Positions 17,541-25,731 of a stretch of 64,000 nucleotides of DNA are shown one piece after another. The notes below the pieces were generated by a model, which saw only the letters and a list, made by a program, of their open reading frames with translations, had not been told where the DNA came from and made no database searches. How positions within the stretch are numbered: the stretch's first letter is position 1; every line of letters begins with the position of its first letter. Made by a program: the position numbers and the translations under genes. This DNA is from Streptomyces phaeolivaceus (GTDB taxonomy: Bacteria; Actinomycetota; Actinomycetes; Streptomycetales; Streptomycetaceae), in the NCBI RefSeq assembly GCF_009184865.1, contig NZ_CP045096.1:3348001-3412000 (forward strand). The letters are read 5' to 3'.

Positions 17541-18494
17541 TTGAGCGACCAGCCTGCCTACGACATCGCCCCCCTCGCCGCGTCCTGGCTCCGTTCCCTC
17601 AGGGCACAGGGCCTGAGCGAGAACACGCAGCGGATCTACCGCACAGCAGCCGAGGGCCTCGCCGGTTTCCTCCGCGAGTACGAGCCCACCGACGACCATC
17701 CGCGGCTGGCGCCCACCGAGCTGGAGGGGGACGAGGGTCTGCACCGCGAGCACATCGAGGCGTACATCATCGCCCTGCGGAAGAGGACCAGTCCGGGCAA
17801 CGCGCACCAGCACTACCGGTCGCTGCGCCGGTTCTTCAACTGGTGTGTGGATGAGGAGGAGATGGACCGCTCCCCCATGCGCACGATGAAGCCGCCGGAG
17901 GTCCCCGAGGTGGAGGTGCCGATCATCCCGGACGACTCCCTGCGGAAGCTGCTGAAGCAGTGCGAGGGGAAGGACTACAAGGCCCGCCGGGACACGGCGA
18001 TCATCATGCTGTTCCTCGACGCGGGCCCGCGGCTGTCCGAGCTGACGGAGCGGACGGTGGGCGATCTGGACCTGGACCAGATGGTGATGCGCGTCCTCGG
18101 CAAGGGCGGCCGCCACCGGTCCATCCCGTTCGGCCGGAAGACGACTCAGGCCCTGGACCGGTACCTGCGGGCGTACGCGAAGCACCGCAGCCGGGCGCTG
18201 GAGAGCGACGATGCTCTGTGGTGGAGCGTCAAGCGCGGGTCGCGGCTGACGATCTGGGGTGTCGGCACGATGGTGGAGAACCGCTGCAAGGAGGCCGGCC
18301 TGCCGCACATCCACCCGCACCAGTTCCGTCACACGTTCGCGCACCAGTGGATGGTGGAGGACGGAGGGGAGACGGACCTCATGCGGATCGCGGGGTGGAG
18401 GTCGCGGTCGATGGTGGCCCGCTACGGTTCGTCGGCCGGCGCCGAGCGGGCGCGGATGGCGCACAAGAGGCTGAGCCCCGGCGACCGGTTGTAG
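17541..18494 (+). CDS. int: Phage tyrosine integrase
   Basis: This site-specific recombinase integrates the phage at tRNA-Arg. The 317-residue protein has an N-terminal SAM-like core-binding domain ([20 protein letters not shown]) and a C-terminal catalytic domain with R164 (GPRLSEL), H260-x-x-R263 (HQFRHTF) and nucleophile Y295 (VARYGSS). The second histidine position holds W (AGWRS), which the family tolerates. The start is TTG 17541 behind GGGAGTGGG. The gene lies next to attL and is read into the prophage. Confidence 0.94.
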   Translation: MSDQPAYDIAPLAASWLRSLRAQGLSENTQRIYRTAAEGLAGFLREYEPTDDHPRLAPTELEGDEGLHREHIEAYIIALRKRTSPGNAHQHYRSLRRFFNWCVDEEEMDRSPMRTMKPPEVPEVEVPIIPDDSLRKLLKQCEGKDYKARRDTAIIMLFLDAGPRLSELTERTVGDLDLDQMVMRVLGKGGRHRSIPFGRKTTQALDRYLRAYAKHRSRALESDDALWWSVKRGSRLTIWGVGTMVENRCKEAGLPHIHPHQFRHTFAHQWMVEDGGETDLMRIAGWRSRSMVARYGSSAGAERARMAHKRLSPGDRL

Positions 18495-18512
18495 GCCGCC
18501 GGGTTGCTCGTG

Positions 18513-18785
18513 TCAGCAGTCGAGGCCGTGCTCCGTATGGGGTGCGGCCTCGCGGGCTTCCTCGGTGGCTGCGCCGTGCTCTCGGATGTCGTTGCGTGAC
18601 CAGCGCTCGGTTTCGACCGCCTCCTGGAAGATGGCCTGAAGGCCCGCCGCGATGGCGTCTGGAGGCCAGGAGAAGTCGATGGCCAGTTCGTACCTGTCGA
18701 GGCCGTCTCTGACCGCGACTGGGGTCTCCCCTTTCAAGTCGGCAGCTTCGACGTGGACCTCGTACATCGCGGGTGACTCTGCCAT
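18513..18785 (-). CDS. Prophage hypothetical protein
   Basis: A 90-residue acidic protein of unknown function between the integrase and the repressor, on the repressor strand. I prefer ATG 18785 (MAESPAMYEVHVEA) to the longer frame because a GGGGG run precedes it. A short perfect hairpin (CCCGC-GTGT-GCGGG) lies just upstream. Its position would suit a lysogeny accessory gene or a recombination directionality factor, but no excisionase-like HTH is visible. Confidence 0.6.
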   Translation of the reverse strand: MAESPAMYEVHVEAADLKGETPVAVRDGLDRYELAIDFSWPPDAIAAGLQAIFQEAVETERWSRNDIREHGAATEEAREAAPHTEHGLDC

Positions 18786-18939
18786 CCGACCCCCATTCCC
18801 GCGTGTGCGGGCAGCGTTAGCTAGCACACGCGTTCGAACCGCGCGAGGTTCGATCACTCTACGCGAGAGGTCGCAATATGGTGGTCACCTAATGGGGTGA
18901 ATGTGAAACGCACCGTGAGTAAGAATCTTCATTCGGTTC

Positions 18940-19371
18940 CTACTCCTTGGTCGCGCGCCGCCTGCGAAGCTCCTGGAAGAAGGCTCGCACAGCGGGCATA
19001 TCGTCAGGCGTCACACCTTCAGCGCGGGCCACCTGGATCACCTCTCCTGCCACCAACTCATCATCACCCTGGGTGAGTTCGCCCGCATCCCACCCTGTGT
19101 ACTCGCGGGCAGCAGCGGCCTTCACTCGGCGCACATCGATGCCGAACCCAGCGAGGCCGGCCGCGACAGCGCGGACGAGCCGCTTGTTCATCTTGACCCC
19201 CCGCCCCGCAGCGATGCTCCAGAGCAGGTTTGCGCTCGGCTTGTAGCCGCTCTCCGGGTCGACGCTGCGGTCGGCGAGCTGCTCGAACGTGATCTTCGCC
19301 CCTCGGCCGGGGCCCTTTCCTGCGTACTGGCTGACGAGGTCGGCCAGCGTCTCGGCGTCCCGAGTGCTCAT
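18940..19371 (-). CDS. Probable phage immunity repressor (HTH protein)
   Basis: The 143-residue DNA-binding protein is read leftwards, opposite to the early genes. ATG 19371 has a good AAGGAG ten bases upstream, so the longer upstream frame is not used. The N-terminal part (ITFEQLADRSVDPESGYKPS ... GVKMNKRLVRAVAAGL) looks like an XRE-type HTH of the Streptomyces phage/plasmid kind. Four related palindromes lie around it (O1-O4), two of them between it and the rightward gene at 19646. That is the layout of a lysis/lysogeny switch. The repressor role is inferred from this layout. Confidence 0.7.
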   Translation of the reverse strand: MSTRDAETLADLVSQYAGKGPGRGAKITFEQLADRSVDPESGYKPSANLLWSIAAGRGVKMNKRLVRAVAAGLAGFGIDVRRVKAAAAREYTGWDAGELTQGDDELVAGEVIQVARAEGVTPDDMPAVRAFFQELRRRRATKE

Positions 19372-19462
19372 GCGGAGGTCTCCTTGTGGGGGGCGACGGC
19401 TCGGGTGGCGTCGGCTCCACCCGGCGGGGGCCCGACGCCCCAACAGGCCCCATTGTCCACAA

Positions 19463-19480
19463 CCCCATACGCGAACGGGG
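19463..19480. promoter_or_regulatory. Operator-like palindrome O2
   Basis: CCCCATACGCGAACGGGG is a near-palindrome (7 of 9 half-site pairs) in the repressor-early intergenic region, 92 bp upstream of the repressor start. It shares the CCCCAT...GGGG frame with O3 and O4. Confidence 0.65.
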
Positions 19481-19558
19481 ACATGGCCTGCAAAGATCGG
19501 CCCAAAACAGGCGCCCGTGTGTACACACAAGGGGCGCATGGGGCGCACTGAACTAGAC

Positions 19559-19594
19559 GGAGCGCTGTGCTAGACATCCCGGGAGCGCTGTGCT
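19559..19594 (+). repeat. 13-bp direct repeat with 23-bp period before the early operon
   Basis: GGAGCGCTGTGCT occurs at 19559-19571 and again at 19582-19594, just upstream of O3. CTAGAC occurs twice in the same stretch. The repeats may be activator sites or remains of a duplicated promoter. Confidence 0.6.
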
Positions 19595-19602
19595 TAGCTA
19601 TG

Positions 19603-19630
19603 GCCATCCCCATTCGCGAATGGGGATGGC
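19603..19630. promoter_or_regulatory. Operator O3: perfect 28-bp palindrome
   Basis: Each half reads GCCATCCCCATTCG, and 19617-19630 is its exact complement. It ends 15 bp before the start of the rightward gene at 19646. It is the most symmetrical of the four sites and the best candidate for the main repressor operator. Confidence 0.8.
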
Positions 19631-19645
19631 ACTACCGGAGGCCCT

Positions 19646-20038
19646 GTGTCGGACAGATACCGCGTGCACGACGGCGAACTGCTTCACCGTCTGATGAAGC
19701 AGCCGCTACCGGGGGGCGTGGTCCACACGGTCAGATCCCTGGCCTGCGCGACCGGCGTCTCGTACAGCAAGATCCAGAAACTCGTGAAAGAGGAGCGCCC
19801 CACCGTCTCGGAGCCGGAGGCCGACGCGATCGCGGCGGCTGTCCAGGCCCGACGCCGGGCTCTTTTTTCGCACGATCCATCCCCATACTCGAATGGGGAT
19901 GACGAAGGGAGGAATAGCCATGGACCCCACGGAGAGGTCGCTTCGAGCCAGCCTCGCGGCCCACACGAGTTGGGCGAACACGCTCGACCCGGCGAGTCGG
20001 ACGGCGAAGGCGCGAGCCGCGGCGAACGGCCGGTTTGA
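19646..20038 (+). CDS. First rightward early gene, small HTH protein (Cro/Xis-like)
   Basis: GTG 19646 follows GGAGG. The first 75 residues look real and hold an HTH-like segment (VRSLACATGVSYSKIQKLV). They would bind DNA, like a Cro or excisionase protein in this position. The remaining 55 residues are odd: the frame passes through a terminator-like hairpin (19847-19868), operator O4 and 119 bp of the next gene. The true 3' end may therefore be earlier, for instance after slippage at the T-run, or the frame may have lost its stop. Confidence 0.6.
   Translation: MSDRYRVHDGELLHRLMKQPLPGGVVHTVRSLACATGVSYSKIQKLVKEERPTVSEPEADAIAAAVQARRRALFSHDPSPYSNGDDEGRNSHGPHGEVASSQPRGPHELGEHARPGESDGEGASRGERPV
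19847..19868 (+). terminator. Terminator-like hairpin inside the first early gene
   Basis: GCCCG (19847-19851) pairs with CGGGC (19856-19860) and is followed by TCTTTTTT. It lies 10 bp before O4 and 52 bp before the ATG at 19920. It could attenuate transcription entering the early operon. Confidence 0.6.
19878..19901. promoter_or_regulatory. Operator-like palindrome O4
   Basis: CATCCCCATACT (19878-19889) and CGAATGGGGATG (19890-19901) pair at 10 of 12 positions. The outer eight bases on each side match O3. It is placed between the attenuator-like hairpin and the gene at 19920. Confidence 0.75.
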
Positions 20039-20195
20039 GAAGCAGGCGCGGGAGCTGCACCCAGACGCGACGGAGGAGCAGATCGCCCGCGCGGCTCAGC
20101 ACCTGCGGTCGGCGCACTTCTCGCGGCTGGCGCTCCAGGCCGCCGCCGCACGGCGTGTGAACGCTGCAGCGAAGCGCCGCATGAAGGCCGCCTGA
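19920..20195 (+). CDS. Early prophage protein, unknown function
   Basis: A 91-residue, Ala/Arg-rich, mostly helical protein. I chose ATG 19920 (MDPTERSLRASLAAHTSW) because GGGAGG lies seven bases upstream; a GTG-type start at 19893 lies inside operator O4 and is unlikely. O4 immediately upstream suggests direct repressor control. Confidence 0.75.
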   Translation: MDPTERSLRASLAAHTSWANTLDPASRTAKARAAANGRFEKQARELHPDATEEQIARAAQHLRSAHFSRLALQAAAARRVNAAAKRRMKAA

Positions 20196-20289
20196 TCCAT
20201 CCCTGAACGCGCCGAAGGGCCGCCCGACTTGCCCGTCCTGGCGACCCGACGACCGGCGACCCCACACAACAGAGAAAGCAGAGGTCACC

Positions 20290-20676
20290 GTGACCGCACA
20301 GATTACCGAACCGACCGCGCAGCCCGCGGCTTACGGCCCCGAACGGTGGGCGCGTACGACGCTGGCCGATCAGCGGCAGGCGCTGAGCGCGCTGGACCGG
20401 ATCTTCGGGCTGCACCCGAACCTGCCCGCCATGCACATCGCCCTGCACTACGTCTCGCCGGAGTCGGTGGACGTGCAGGCGCAGTCCTGGCCCGCGCTGG
20501 AGGCGTGGCGGGTGGCGTTGAACGTCGCGCCGTCCGAGGTGCTGCCGGGGAACTGCGCCGAGGAGCGGGCGCACTTGCAGTTCACGACCATGGTCGACGG
20601 CGTGCCCGTGCGGGTGTGGATGATGGGCGACCTGGCGCAGGACGTCGACGAGATCTCCTCGGCGGTGTCGGCGTGA
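20290..20676 (+). CDS. Early prophage hypothetical protein
   Basis: A 128-residue protein starting at GTG 20290 behind GCAGAGG. No family is recognised. The body is predicted to mix helix and strand (LDRIFGLHPNLPAMHIALHY). Its stop overlaps the start of the next gene (GTGA), the first of a long chain of such overlaps, so it begins a translationally coupled early operon. Confidence 0.75.
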   Translation: MTAQITEPTAQPAAYGPERWARTTLADQRQALSALDRIFGLHPNLPAMHIALHYVSPESVDVQAQSWPALEAWRVALNVAPSEVLPGNCAEERAHLQFTTMVDGVPVRVWMMGDLAQDVDEISSAVSA

Positions 20677-21455
20677 GCGCCGCGGCGAGGGTCGCGCATG
20701 CGGCCGAGACGATCCGGGCCCGCTGGGAGCAGCGGACCGTGGAGAGCCCGCAGGTGGAGGCGGCTCAGGCGCTGGAGGACGCGGGGCTGCTGATGTCGCC
20801 GGAGGCTGCTGCTCGCACTGGGCACCTCGCGGCGACGCTCGTGGCGCGGACGCAGGATCTCATGACCGCTGAAGCCCGTATCGGCGAGTTGGAGGCGGAG
20901 CGGCACTCGACGAACGAGTCCCTGTCCGAGGCGGCTGAGCAGCTGCGCGTGGACCGGGACCGGATCGCCGAGCTGGAGGCCCAGCGCGCGGCGCTGGCCG
21001 AGCGGCTTCGCGCGGGCCAGCAGTGGCAGCGAGGGCGTAACCCGGAGCTGGTCAGCGAGAGCTACGTCTCGCCGTCGGAGCTGCGGAACATCTTCGGCGT
21101 CAAGCTGACCGCCCCTTGGGACGAGCCCGACTACGACCCGTGCCACCCGTGCGGCTGCCCGAAGCGGTTCGACCGTCACGCCGACGGCTGCCCGGCCGCC
21201 CTCCGCGCCGAGGACGTCGTCGACCTCACCACCCTCGCCCCCGCGCAGGAAGCCAACGCCCGGCACAACCCGACGTTCCAGACGATCGAGCTGGACCTGA
21301 CGGCCACCAAGGAGCAGTGGGCGGCCTGGCAGAAGGCGCTGGAGGTCGACCTCGCGCGGACGACGAACCGCGGTGGTCTCGTGACCTCGCACGCGAAGTG
21401 GCGTGGCGTCCCCGTGGTGGTCCGCTGCTGGTTCGCCGAGGGCGGTGCGGAGTGA
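20673..21455 (+). CDS. Coiled-coil early protein with Cys-rich insert
   Basis: Starting at GTG 20673, inside the previous stop, this 260-residue protein has a long coiled coil in its first half (AEARIGELEAERHSTNESLS, AELEAQRAALAERLRAG) and a cysteine cluster (CHPCGCPKRFDRHADGC) in the middle that may bind zinc. The C-terminal 70 residues are compact (TIELDLTATKEQWAAWQKAL). No known family is recognised. It lies directly upstream of the recT-like gene. Confidence 0.75.
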   Translation: MSAAARVAHAAETIRARWEQRTVESPQVEAAQALEDAGLLMSPEAAARTGHLAATLVARTQDLMTAEARIGELEAERHSTNESLSEAAEQLRVDRDRIAELEAQRAALAERLRAGQQWQRGRNPELVSESYVSPSELRNIFGVKLTAPWDEPDYDPCHPCGCPKRFDRHADGCPAALRAEDVVDLTTLAPAQEANARHNPTFQTIELDLTATKEQWAAWQKALEVDLARTTNRGGLVTSHAKWRGVPVVVRCWFAEGGAE

Positions 21456-21676
21456 CCGGCCTCGACTGGGTGTTCTGCGCCCACGTGCTCCTCGCCTTGG
21501 CGCTCGCCCTCGGCTGGCTCGACGCACCCACGCTCCTCGCCCGCCGCCTGCGCCGTCCGGCCGCCCCGGTGCGGGGTGCGTCGGAGATCCGGCACCCGGC
21601 CATGCAGGCGACCCGCGCCTATCTCACCGCACACCCGCTGCCCCGGCAGCGCACCAGGAAGGACGGCCGCCCGTGA
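21452..21676 (+). CDS. Small membrane protein
   Basis: A 74-residue protein (GTG 21452) with one hydrophobic N-terminal segment (VFCAHVLLALALALGWL), followed by a basic tail. It overlaps both neighbours by 4 bp. Function unknown. Confidence 0.7.
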   Translation: MTGLDWVFCAHVLLALALALGWLDAPTLLARRLRRPAAPVRGASEIRHPAMQATRAYLTAHPLPRQRTRKDGRP

Positions 21677-22764
21677 GCGCCGAACTCGTCAAGCACCAGA
21701 ACACGACCCCCGCCACCCTCGACGGCGCCGTCCGCTTCGCCCAACTCCTCGCCGACGCTGACCTCCTCCCCCGCCAGTTCATCGGCAAGCCCGCCAACGT
21801 CCTCTACGCCGTCGAGTACGGCCGGACCCTCGGCATCACCCCCGTGGCCGCCATCACCGGCATCCACGTCATCGAGGGCAAGCCGTCCGCCTCCTCCGGC
21901 CTGATCGGCGGCCTCGTCCGCAAGGCCGGCCACAAGCTCCGGGTGAAGAGCGACGGCATGTCCTGGGCCACCGCGCAGATCGTCCGCGCCGACGACCCCG
22001 AGTTCACCTACGAGTGCACGTGGAACCTCCAGCGTGCCGAGCAGGCCGGGTTGCTCCAGATCAAGGACGGCAAGCCCTTCGCCCGGGACAGGAACGGGAA
22101 GCCCGCGACGTGGGAGAAGTACACGGCCGCGATGCTGAAGGCGCGTGCGATCACCGAGGTGGCTCGGGACGCGTGTGAGGACGTGCTGTTCGGGTTGCAC
22201 TACACGCCTGAGGAGTTGGGCGCGAACGTCAACGCCGACGGCGAGGTCGTCGAGGCGGACGTGCAGCAGCTGCGCCGTGTGCAGCCGGGCGAGGCCGACC
22301 AGTGGACCACGCCGGAGCAGGGCGGGGAGTTCGAGCCGCACGCCGCCGCGCAGGCCCTGGCAGTCCGGGCCTCCGAGGTCAAGACGCGCACCGAGGTCAC
22401 CGCGATCGTCAACGAGGCCAGGGACTCCGTGCCCTCCGACGCGCGGATCAAGGCCCCCGACACCGGCGAGCAGGACGGTCTGCGCGAGTACCTGACCCGC
22501 TGTTGGAAGGCGCTCCCGGCGGAGGACAAGCCGGGCGCGGGCGGGGAGTCCGGCGAGATCGTCGAGACCGGCCCGAGCATCCACGGCAGCCAGGCCGACG
22601 CCGACGCGGCCACCGCCGAGAAGCAGCTCCGCGCCGCCGCCCAGGCCGCCGGGCTCACCAACCTCGACGAGGAGTTCGAGAAGAGCTACGGCCTCCCGAT
22701 CGACATGGCCGGCGCCCAGCAGCTCCGCGAGATGACCGCGATCCTCACCGGCTCCGCCGCCTGA
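21673..22764 (+). CDS. recT: RecT-like single-strand annealing protein
   Basis: RecT-family proteins pair complementary single strands during phage recombination. The 363-residue protein (GTG 21673) shows the family core: NVLYAVEYGRTLGITPVAAI, IHVIEGKPSASSGLIGGLVR, GHKLRVKSDG, and the region KYTAAMLKARAITEVARDAC before LFGLHYTPEELGA. A 3'-5' exonuclease gene lies two genes downstream, so the pair may act like RecE/RecT, although the exonuclease here is of the DEDD type rather than RecE. Confidence 0.85.
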   Translation: MSAELVKHQNTTPATLDGAVRFAQLLADADLLPRQFIGKPANVLYAVEYGRTLGITPVAAITGIHVIEGKPSASSGLIGGLVRKAGHKLRVKSDGMSWATAQIVRADDPEFTYECTWNLQRAEQAGLLQIKDGKPFARDRNGKPATWEKYTAAMLKARAITEVARDACEDVLFGLHYTPEELGANVNADGEVVEADVQQLRRVQPGEADQWTTPEQGGEFEPHAAAQALAVRASEVKTRTEVTAIVNEARDSVPSDARIKAPDTGEQDGLREYLTRCWKALPAEDKPGAGGESGEIVETGPSIHGSQADADAATAEKQLRAAAQAAGLTNLDEEFEKSYGLPIDMAGAQQLREMTAILTGSAA

Positions 22765-22783
22765 TCCCACCACCCGCACCACT

Positions 22784-22814
22784 GGGGCGCCCCTGCCCAA
22801 ATCAGGGGCGCCCC
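22784..22814. terminator. GC hairpin between recT and the next gene
   Basis: A perfect 12-bp stem (GGGGCGCCCCTG, 22784-22795, complement 22803-22814) with loop CCCAAAT. There is no T-tract. It may mark an mRNA end or protect the recT transcript. Confidence 0.5.
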
Positions 22815-22830
22815 GCCCAAGGAGTAGCAC

Positions 22831-23502
22831 ATGAGCCTCAAGGACACCGCCCGCAGCGCGGCGATCCTCTCCACCCTCCACACGGCCATCGGCGACCAGC
22901 TGAAGGACGCGAAGAAGGAACTGGAGGCCGGGCTGAAGACGGCCAAGGCCGAGACCGGCACCCAGAAGATCAGCCTCACCCTCGACGACGGCGGACCGGA
23001 CATCGGCAGCGTCAGCCTCGTCCAGCCCAAGGCCGCCGCCGCCGTCACCGACCCCGACAAGTTCACCGAGTGGGTGCGCGAGAACTACAGCGGCGAGATC
23101 AAGCGCCAGCTCGTCACCACAGTGCAGCCCGGGTTCCAGAAGAAGATCCTCGACCAGATCACGGCGGCCGGTGTCGCCGAGTGGGCGGACCCGGAGACGG
23201 GCGTGATCCACGAGGTGCCGGGTGTCGAGATGCAGGGCCGGGCGGCTCACACGCGGATGACGATCCCGGACGCCGGTAAGACCGCGATCGCCGAGGCCTG
23301 GCGGGAGGGGCGTCTCGCTGCGGCGCTGCCGGGCCTGGCCCCTGCCGCGATCGAGGCCGGTGAGGGCGACGCCGCGAAGCTGCGGCAGCGTCTCGCCGAG
23401 CTGGAGGAGCGCGACGCGTGGCTGTCCTCGCTGGAGGCCGCCGGCGTCGACAACTGGGAGGGCTACGACAGCGCCCGCGAGATCCACGGCGGTGGCAAGT
23501 GA
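22831..23502 (+). CDS. Early prophage protein, unknown function
   Basis: A 223-residue protein starting at ATG 22831 behind AAGGAG. The first half (TARSAAILSTLHTAIGDQLK) is helical, and a coiled coil lies near the C-terminus (AAKLRQRLAELEERDAWLSS). Its position between recT and an exonuclease suggests a recombination accessory factor. Nothing recognisable ties it to a family. Confidence 0.75.
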   Translation: MSLKDTARSAAILSTLHTAIGDQLKDAKKELEAGLKTAKAETGTQKISLTLDDGGPDIGSVSLVQPKAAAAVTDPDKFTEWVRENYSGEIKRQLVTTVQPGFQKKILDQITAAGVAEWADPETGVIHEVPGVEMQGRAAHTRMTIPDAGKTAIAEAWREGRLAAALPGLAPAAIEAGEGDAAKLRQRLAELEERDAWLSSLEAAGVDNWEGYDSAREIHGGGK

Positions 23503-24224
23503 AGTACCTCGACTCCCGCCGCATCGGCTGGGACACGGAGACCACATCCACCAACCCGGTCGAAGCCCGCATCATCACCGCCGCCATCGTCGCCCGTGGG
23601 GGCGACCGACCGGAACGCGTGCAGACGTGGCTCATCAACCCCGGAGTGCCGATCCCGCCGGAGACCACGGCCATCCACGGCATCGACGACCAGATCGCCC
23701 AGGAGCGCGGCCAGGACCCGAAGACCGAGCTGGACGTGATCGCGTCCACGCTGGTGAACTGCCTGCGGTACGGCATGCCGACCGTCGCGTTCAACACCGC
23801 GTACGACTGGTCCGTCCTGCACTACGAGCTGCTGCGGCACGGCCTGCCGACGATGGCGGACCGGCTCGGTGGTCAGACGCCGTACCCGCTGCTGGACGCC
23901 CTGGTGCTGGACAAGCAGGCCGACAAGTACCGCAAGGGCTCCCGCAAGTTGCAGGCGGTCGCCGCCCACTACGGCGTCCACCTGGAGAACTGGCACAACG
24001 CCGAGGCGGACGCGATCGCCGCGCTCGGTATCGCGGACGCCTTGTACGAGCGGAACCCGCGGCTCGACGGCTACGACCCGCAGCGCCTGTACCTGGCTCA
24101 GCAGGCGTGGCGCGAGGAGCAGCAGAAGGGGCTCCAGGCCCACCTCCGGAAGACCTCGCCGTCGGCGTACTGCGCGCCGGAGTGGCCGCTGGTTCTGGCT
24201 CAGCAGGACGGGAGCACGTCATGA
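23499..24224 (+). CDS. DEDD 3'-5' exonuclease (DnaQ/RNase T fold)
   Basis: The 241-residue nuclease (GTG 23499, overlapping the previous stop) has the exonuclease motifs in order: GWDTETTS (D-x-E, motif I), FNTAYDWSVL (motif II) and HNAEADAIAAL (motif III, H-x4-D). Such enzymes digest single-stranded DNA or RNA from 3' ends. Beside RecT it probably prepares single strands or trims recombination intermediates. Confidence 0.87.
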   Translation: MKYLDSRRIGWDTETTSTNPVEARIITAAIVARGGDRPERVQTWLINPGVPIPPETTAIHGIDDQIAQERGQDPKTELDVIASTLVNCLRYGMPTVAFNTAYDWSVLHYELLRHGLPTMADRLGGQTPYPLLDALVLDKQADKYRKGSRKLQAVAAHYGVHLENWHNAEADAIAALGIADALYERNPRLDGYDPQRLYLAQQAWREEQQKGLQAHLRKTSPSAYCAPEWPLVLAQQDGSTS

Positions 24225-24571
24225 AGATCGTCAGCGGCGCGAAGCACGCCCGCCTCCAGGACCGTTGCGACCGCCTCGTCCGCGAAGCCGCCGACCAGCA
24301 GGCCATCATCAGCCGCCAGGCCACCGAAATCGCCCGGCTCCGCGCCCAGTTCCCCAACGCCTCCGAGGAGGACATCGCCGCGTGGGAGGCCCGCGCCAAG
24401 GCCCACGACACCTGGAAGCCCCCGGTCGGCCGGGACGCTTGGGAGGCGCGGCCGGTCGATGGCGCCTCCGGGCGACCGTTGCATCCTGCGGCTGAGCTGC
24501 GGCGGGCGCTGGACCGCTGCCGGAAGTTGCAGGCCCTCCTCGACGGCCGGGGCACGGGCGGTGCGTCGTGA
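24221..24571 (+). CDS. Coiled-coil early protein
   Basis: A 116-residue protein (ATG 24221, ATGA overlap) with a helical N-terminus (DRLVREAADQQAIISRQATE). Family not recognised. It is co-translated with the exonuclease. Confidence 0.7.
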   Translation: MKIVSGAKHARLQDRCDRLVREAADQQAIISRQATEIARLRAQFPNASEEDIAAWEARAKAHDTWKPPVGRDAWEARPVDGASGRPLHPAAELRRALDRCRKLQALLDGRGTGGAS

Positions 24572-24843
24572 GCTTCTGCCTCGCCCTGATCGCCGCGGCT
24601 GCCCTCATGGTCGGCGGGTCCGCGATCCTGCTCCGCCCGGAGCCGACGCGCGGCAGGCACTGCCGGCGGCGGGTGCTTCTCGCCCGGCCGGTCGACGCGC
24701 TGGAGAAGACGTCGGCTCTGTGCTCGACGGAGGGCCGGGTGACGCCTCACGCGCGGGTGCGGATCACGGGCCAGTTCGTGTGCATGGACTGCCGGAACCC
24801 GAGCCGTGACCCGGCCTCGTACGAGGAGGCTCCCCATGCCTGA
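24568..24843 (+). CDS. Small protein with N-terminal membrane segment and CxxC
   Basis: A 91-residue protein with a hydrophobic N-terminus (LALIAAAALMVGGSAILL), then a C-terminal part with CMDC and one more cysteine that could form a metal site. GTG start inside the previous stop. Function unknown. Confidence 0.65.
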   Translation: MSFCLALIAAAALMVGGSAILLRPEPTRGRHCRRRVLLARPVDALEKTSALCSTEGRVTPHARVRITGQFVCMDCRNPSRDPASYEEAPHA

Positions 24844-25132
24844 ACTCACCGACGCCCAACTCACCCAGCTCATCAAGGACATCGGCCTCAAGCGGCCCCG
24901 CGGCGGCAGCGAACGCAAGCCGATCAACCACGGCACCTTCCGGGGCGCCCGGCAGCACCGATACCGCAAGGAGCCGCTGTGCCAGCCCTGCCAGAACGCC
25001 GAGAACGCCTACCAGCGTGAGCGGAACGCCAAGGGGCTGCGGAAGAAGGCCGCCCCGAAGCCGAAGGTGTATCTCACCGAGGAGGAGTGGCAGGCCCGCG
25101 TCGCCGCTCGCCAGAGTGGTGGTGCCCAGTGA
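24836..25132 (+). CDS. Small CxxC finger protein
   Basis: A 98-residue basic protein (ATG 24836). Its middle part (RYRKEPLCQPCQNAENAYQ) is clearly related to the tail of the WhiB-like protein at 26147 (HRKDRTEPCADCRNANTAY). The two phage genes thus share a small CxxC-centred module, perhaps a DNA- or protein-binding finger. Confidence 0.75.
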   Translation: MPELTDAQLTQLIKDIGLKRPRGGSERKPINHGTFRGARQHRYRKEPLCQPCQNAENAYQRERNAKGLRKKAAPKPKVYLTEEEWQARVAARQSGGAQ

Positions 25133-25731
25133 CCGCCCCCACACTGTTCGACTCCGAGGTTCCGGCCGCCACAGGGGCGGCCGGGCCCCGGCCCCTCTAC
25201 CGCGTCGCCGGACTCGACATCAGCCTCACCGGCACCGGCGTCGCCACCCTCGGCGGCACCACCTGCATCCGCACCAAGGGCCGCCGCGCCGACACCATCC
25301 CCGTCCGGCACCAGCGGCAGCAGCACATCGTCACCCGCGTCCTCGAAGAGGTCGGCACCGTCGACCTCGCATGCGTCGAAGGACCCTCGCACGCCTCCAT
25401 GGGCCAGGCCGGGCACCACGACCTGTCCGGCCTGTGGTGGCGGATCGTCGGCGCCCTGTGCGAGCGGGAGATCCCGGTCGCCGTCGTCCCGCCGATGTCC
25501 CGCGCCAAGTACGCGACGGGCAAGGGCAACTCGCGGAAGGCCGCCGTCCTCGATGCCGCGCAGAAGCGGTACGGGGCGATCCTCCCGAACGACAACGAGG
25601 CCGACGCGCTGATCCTCCGGGCGATGGGCCTGGAGTGGCTCGGGCAGGCGCTGGCGGAGGTTCCGGACGGGCATCGTGCGGCGCTGGCCGGCGTGCAGTG
25701 GCCCGACCGCGAGGCGGTGACCACGCGATGA
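25129..25731 (+). CDS. RuvC-like Holliday junction resolvase
   Basis: RuvC-fold endonucleases cut branched DNA during recombination or before packaging. The 200-residue protein (GTG 25129) carries acidic residues in the right places: D in VAGLDISLTGTGVA, E in DLACVEGPSH, and the C-terminal pair in DNEADALILRAMG. It belongs with the exonuclease and RecT in a recombination block. Confidence 0.8.
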   Translation: MTAPTLFDSEVPAATGAAGPRPLYRVAGLDISLTGTGVATLGGTTCIRTKGRRADTIPVRHQRQQHIVTRVLEEVGTVDLACVEGPSHASMGQAGHHDLSGLWWRIVGALCEREIPVAVVPPMSRAKYATGKGNSRKAAVLDAAQKRYGAILPNDNEADALILRAMGLEWLGQALAEVPDGHRAALAGVQWPDREAVTTR

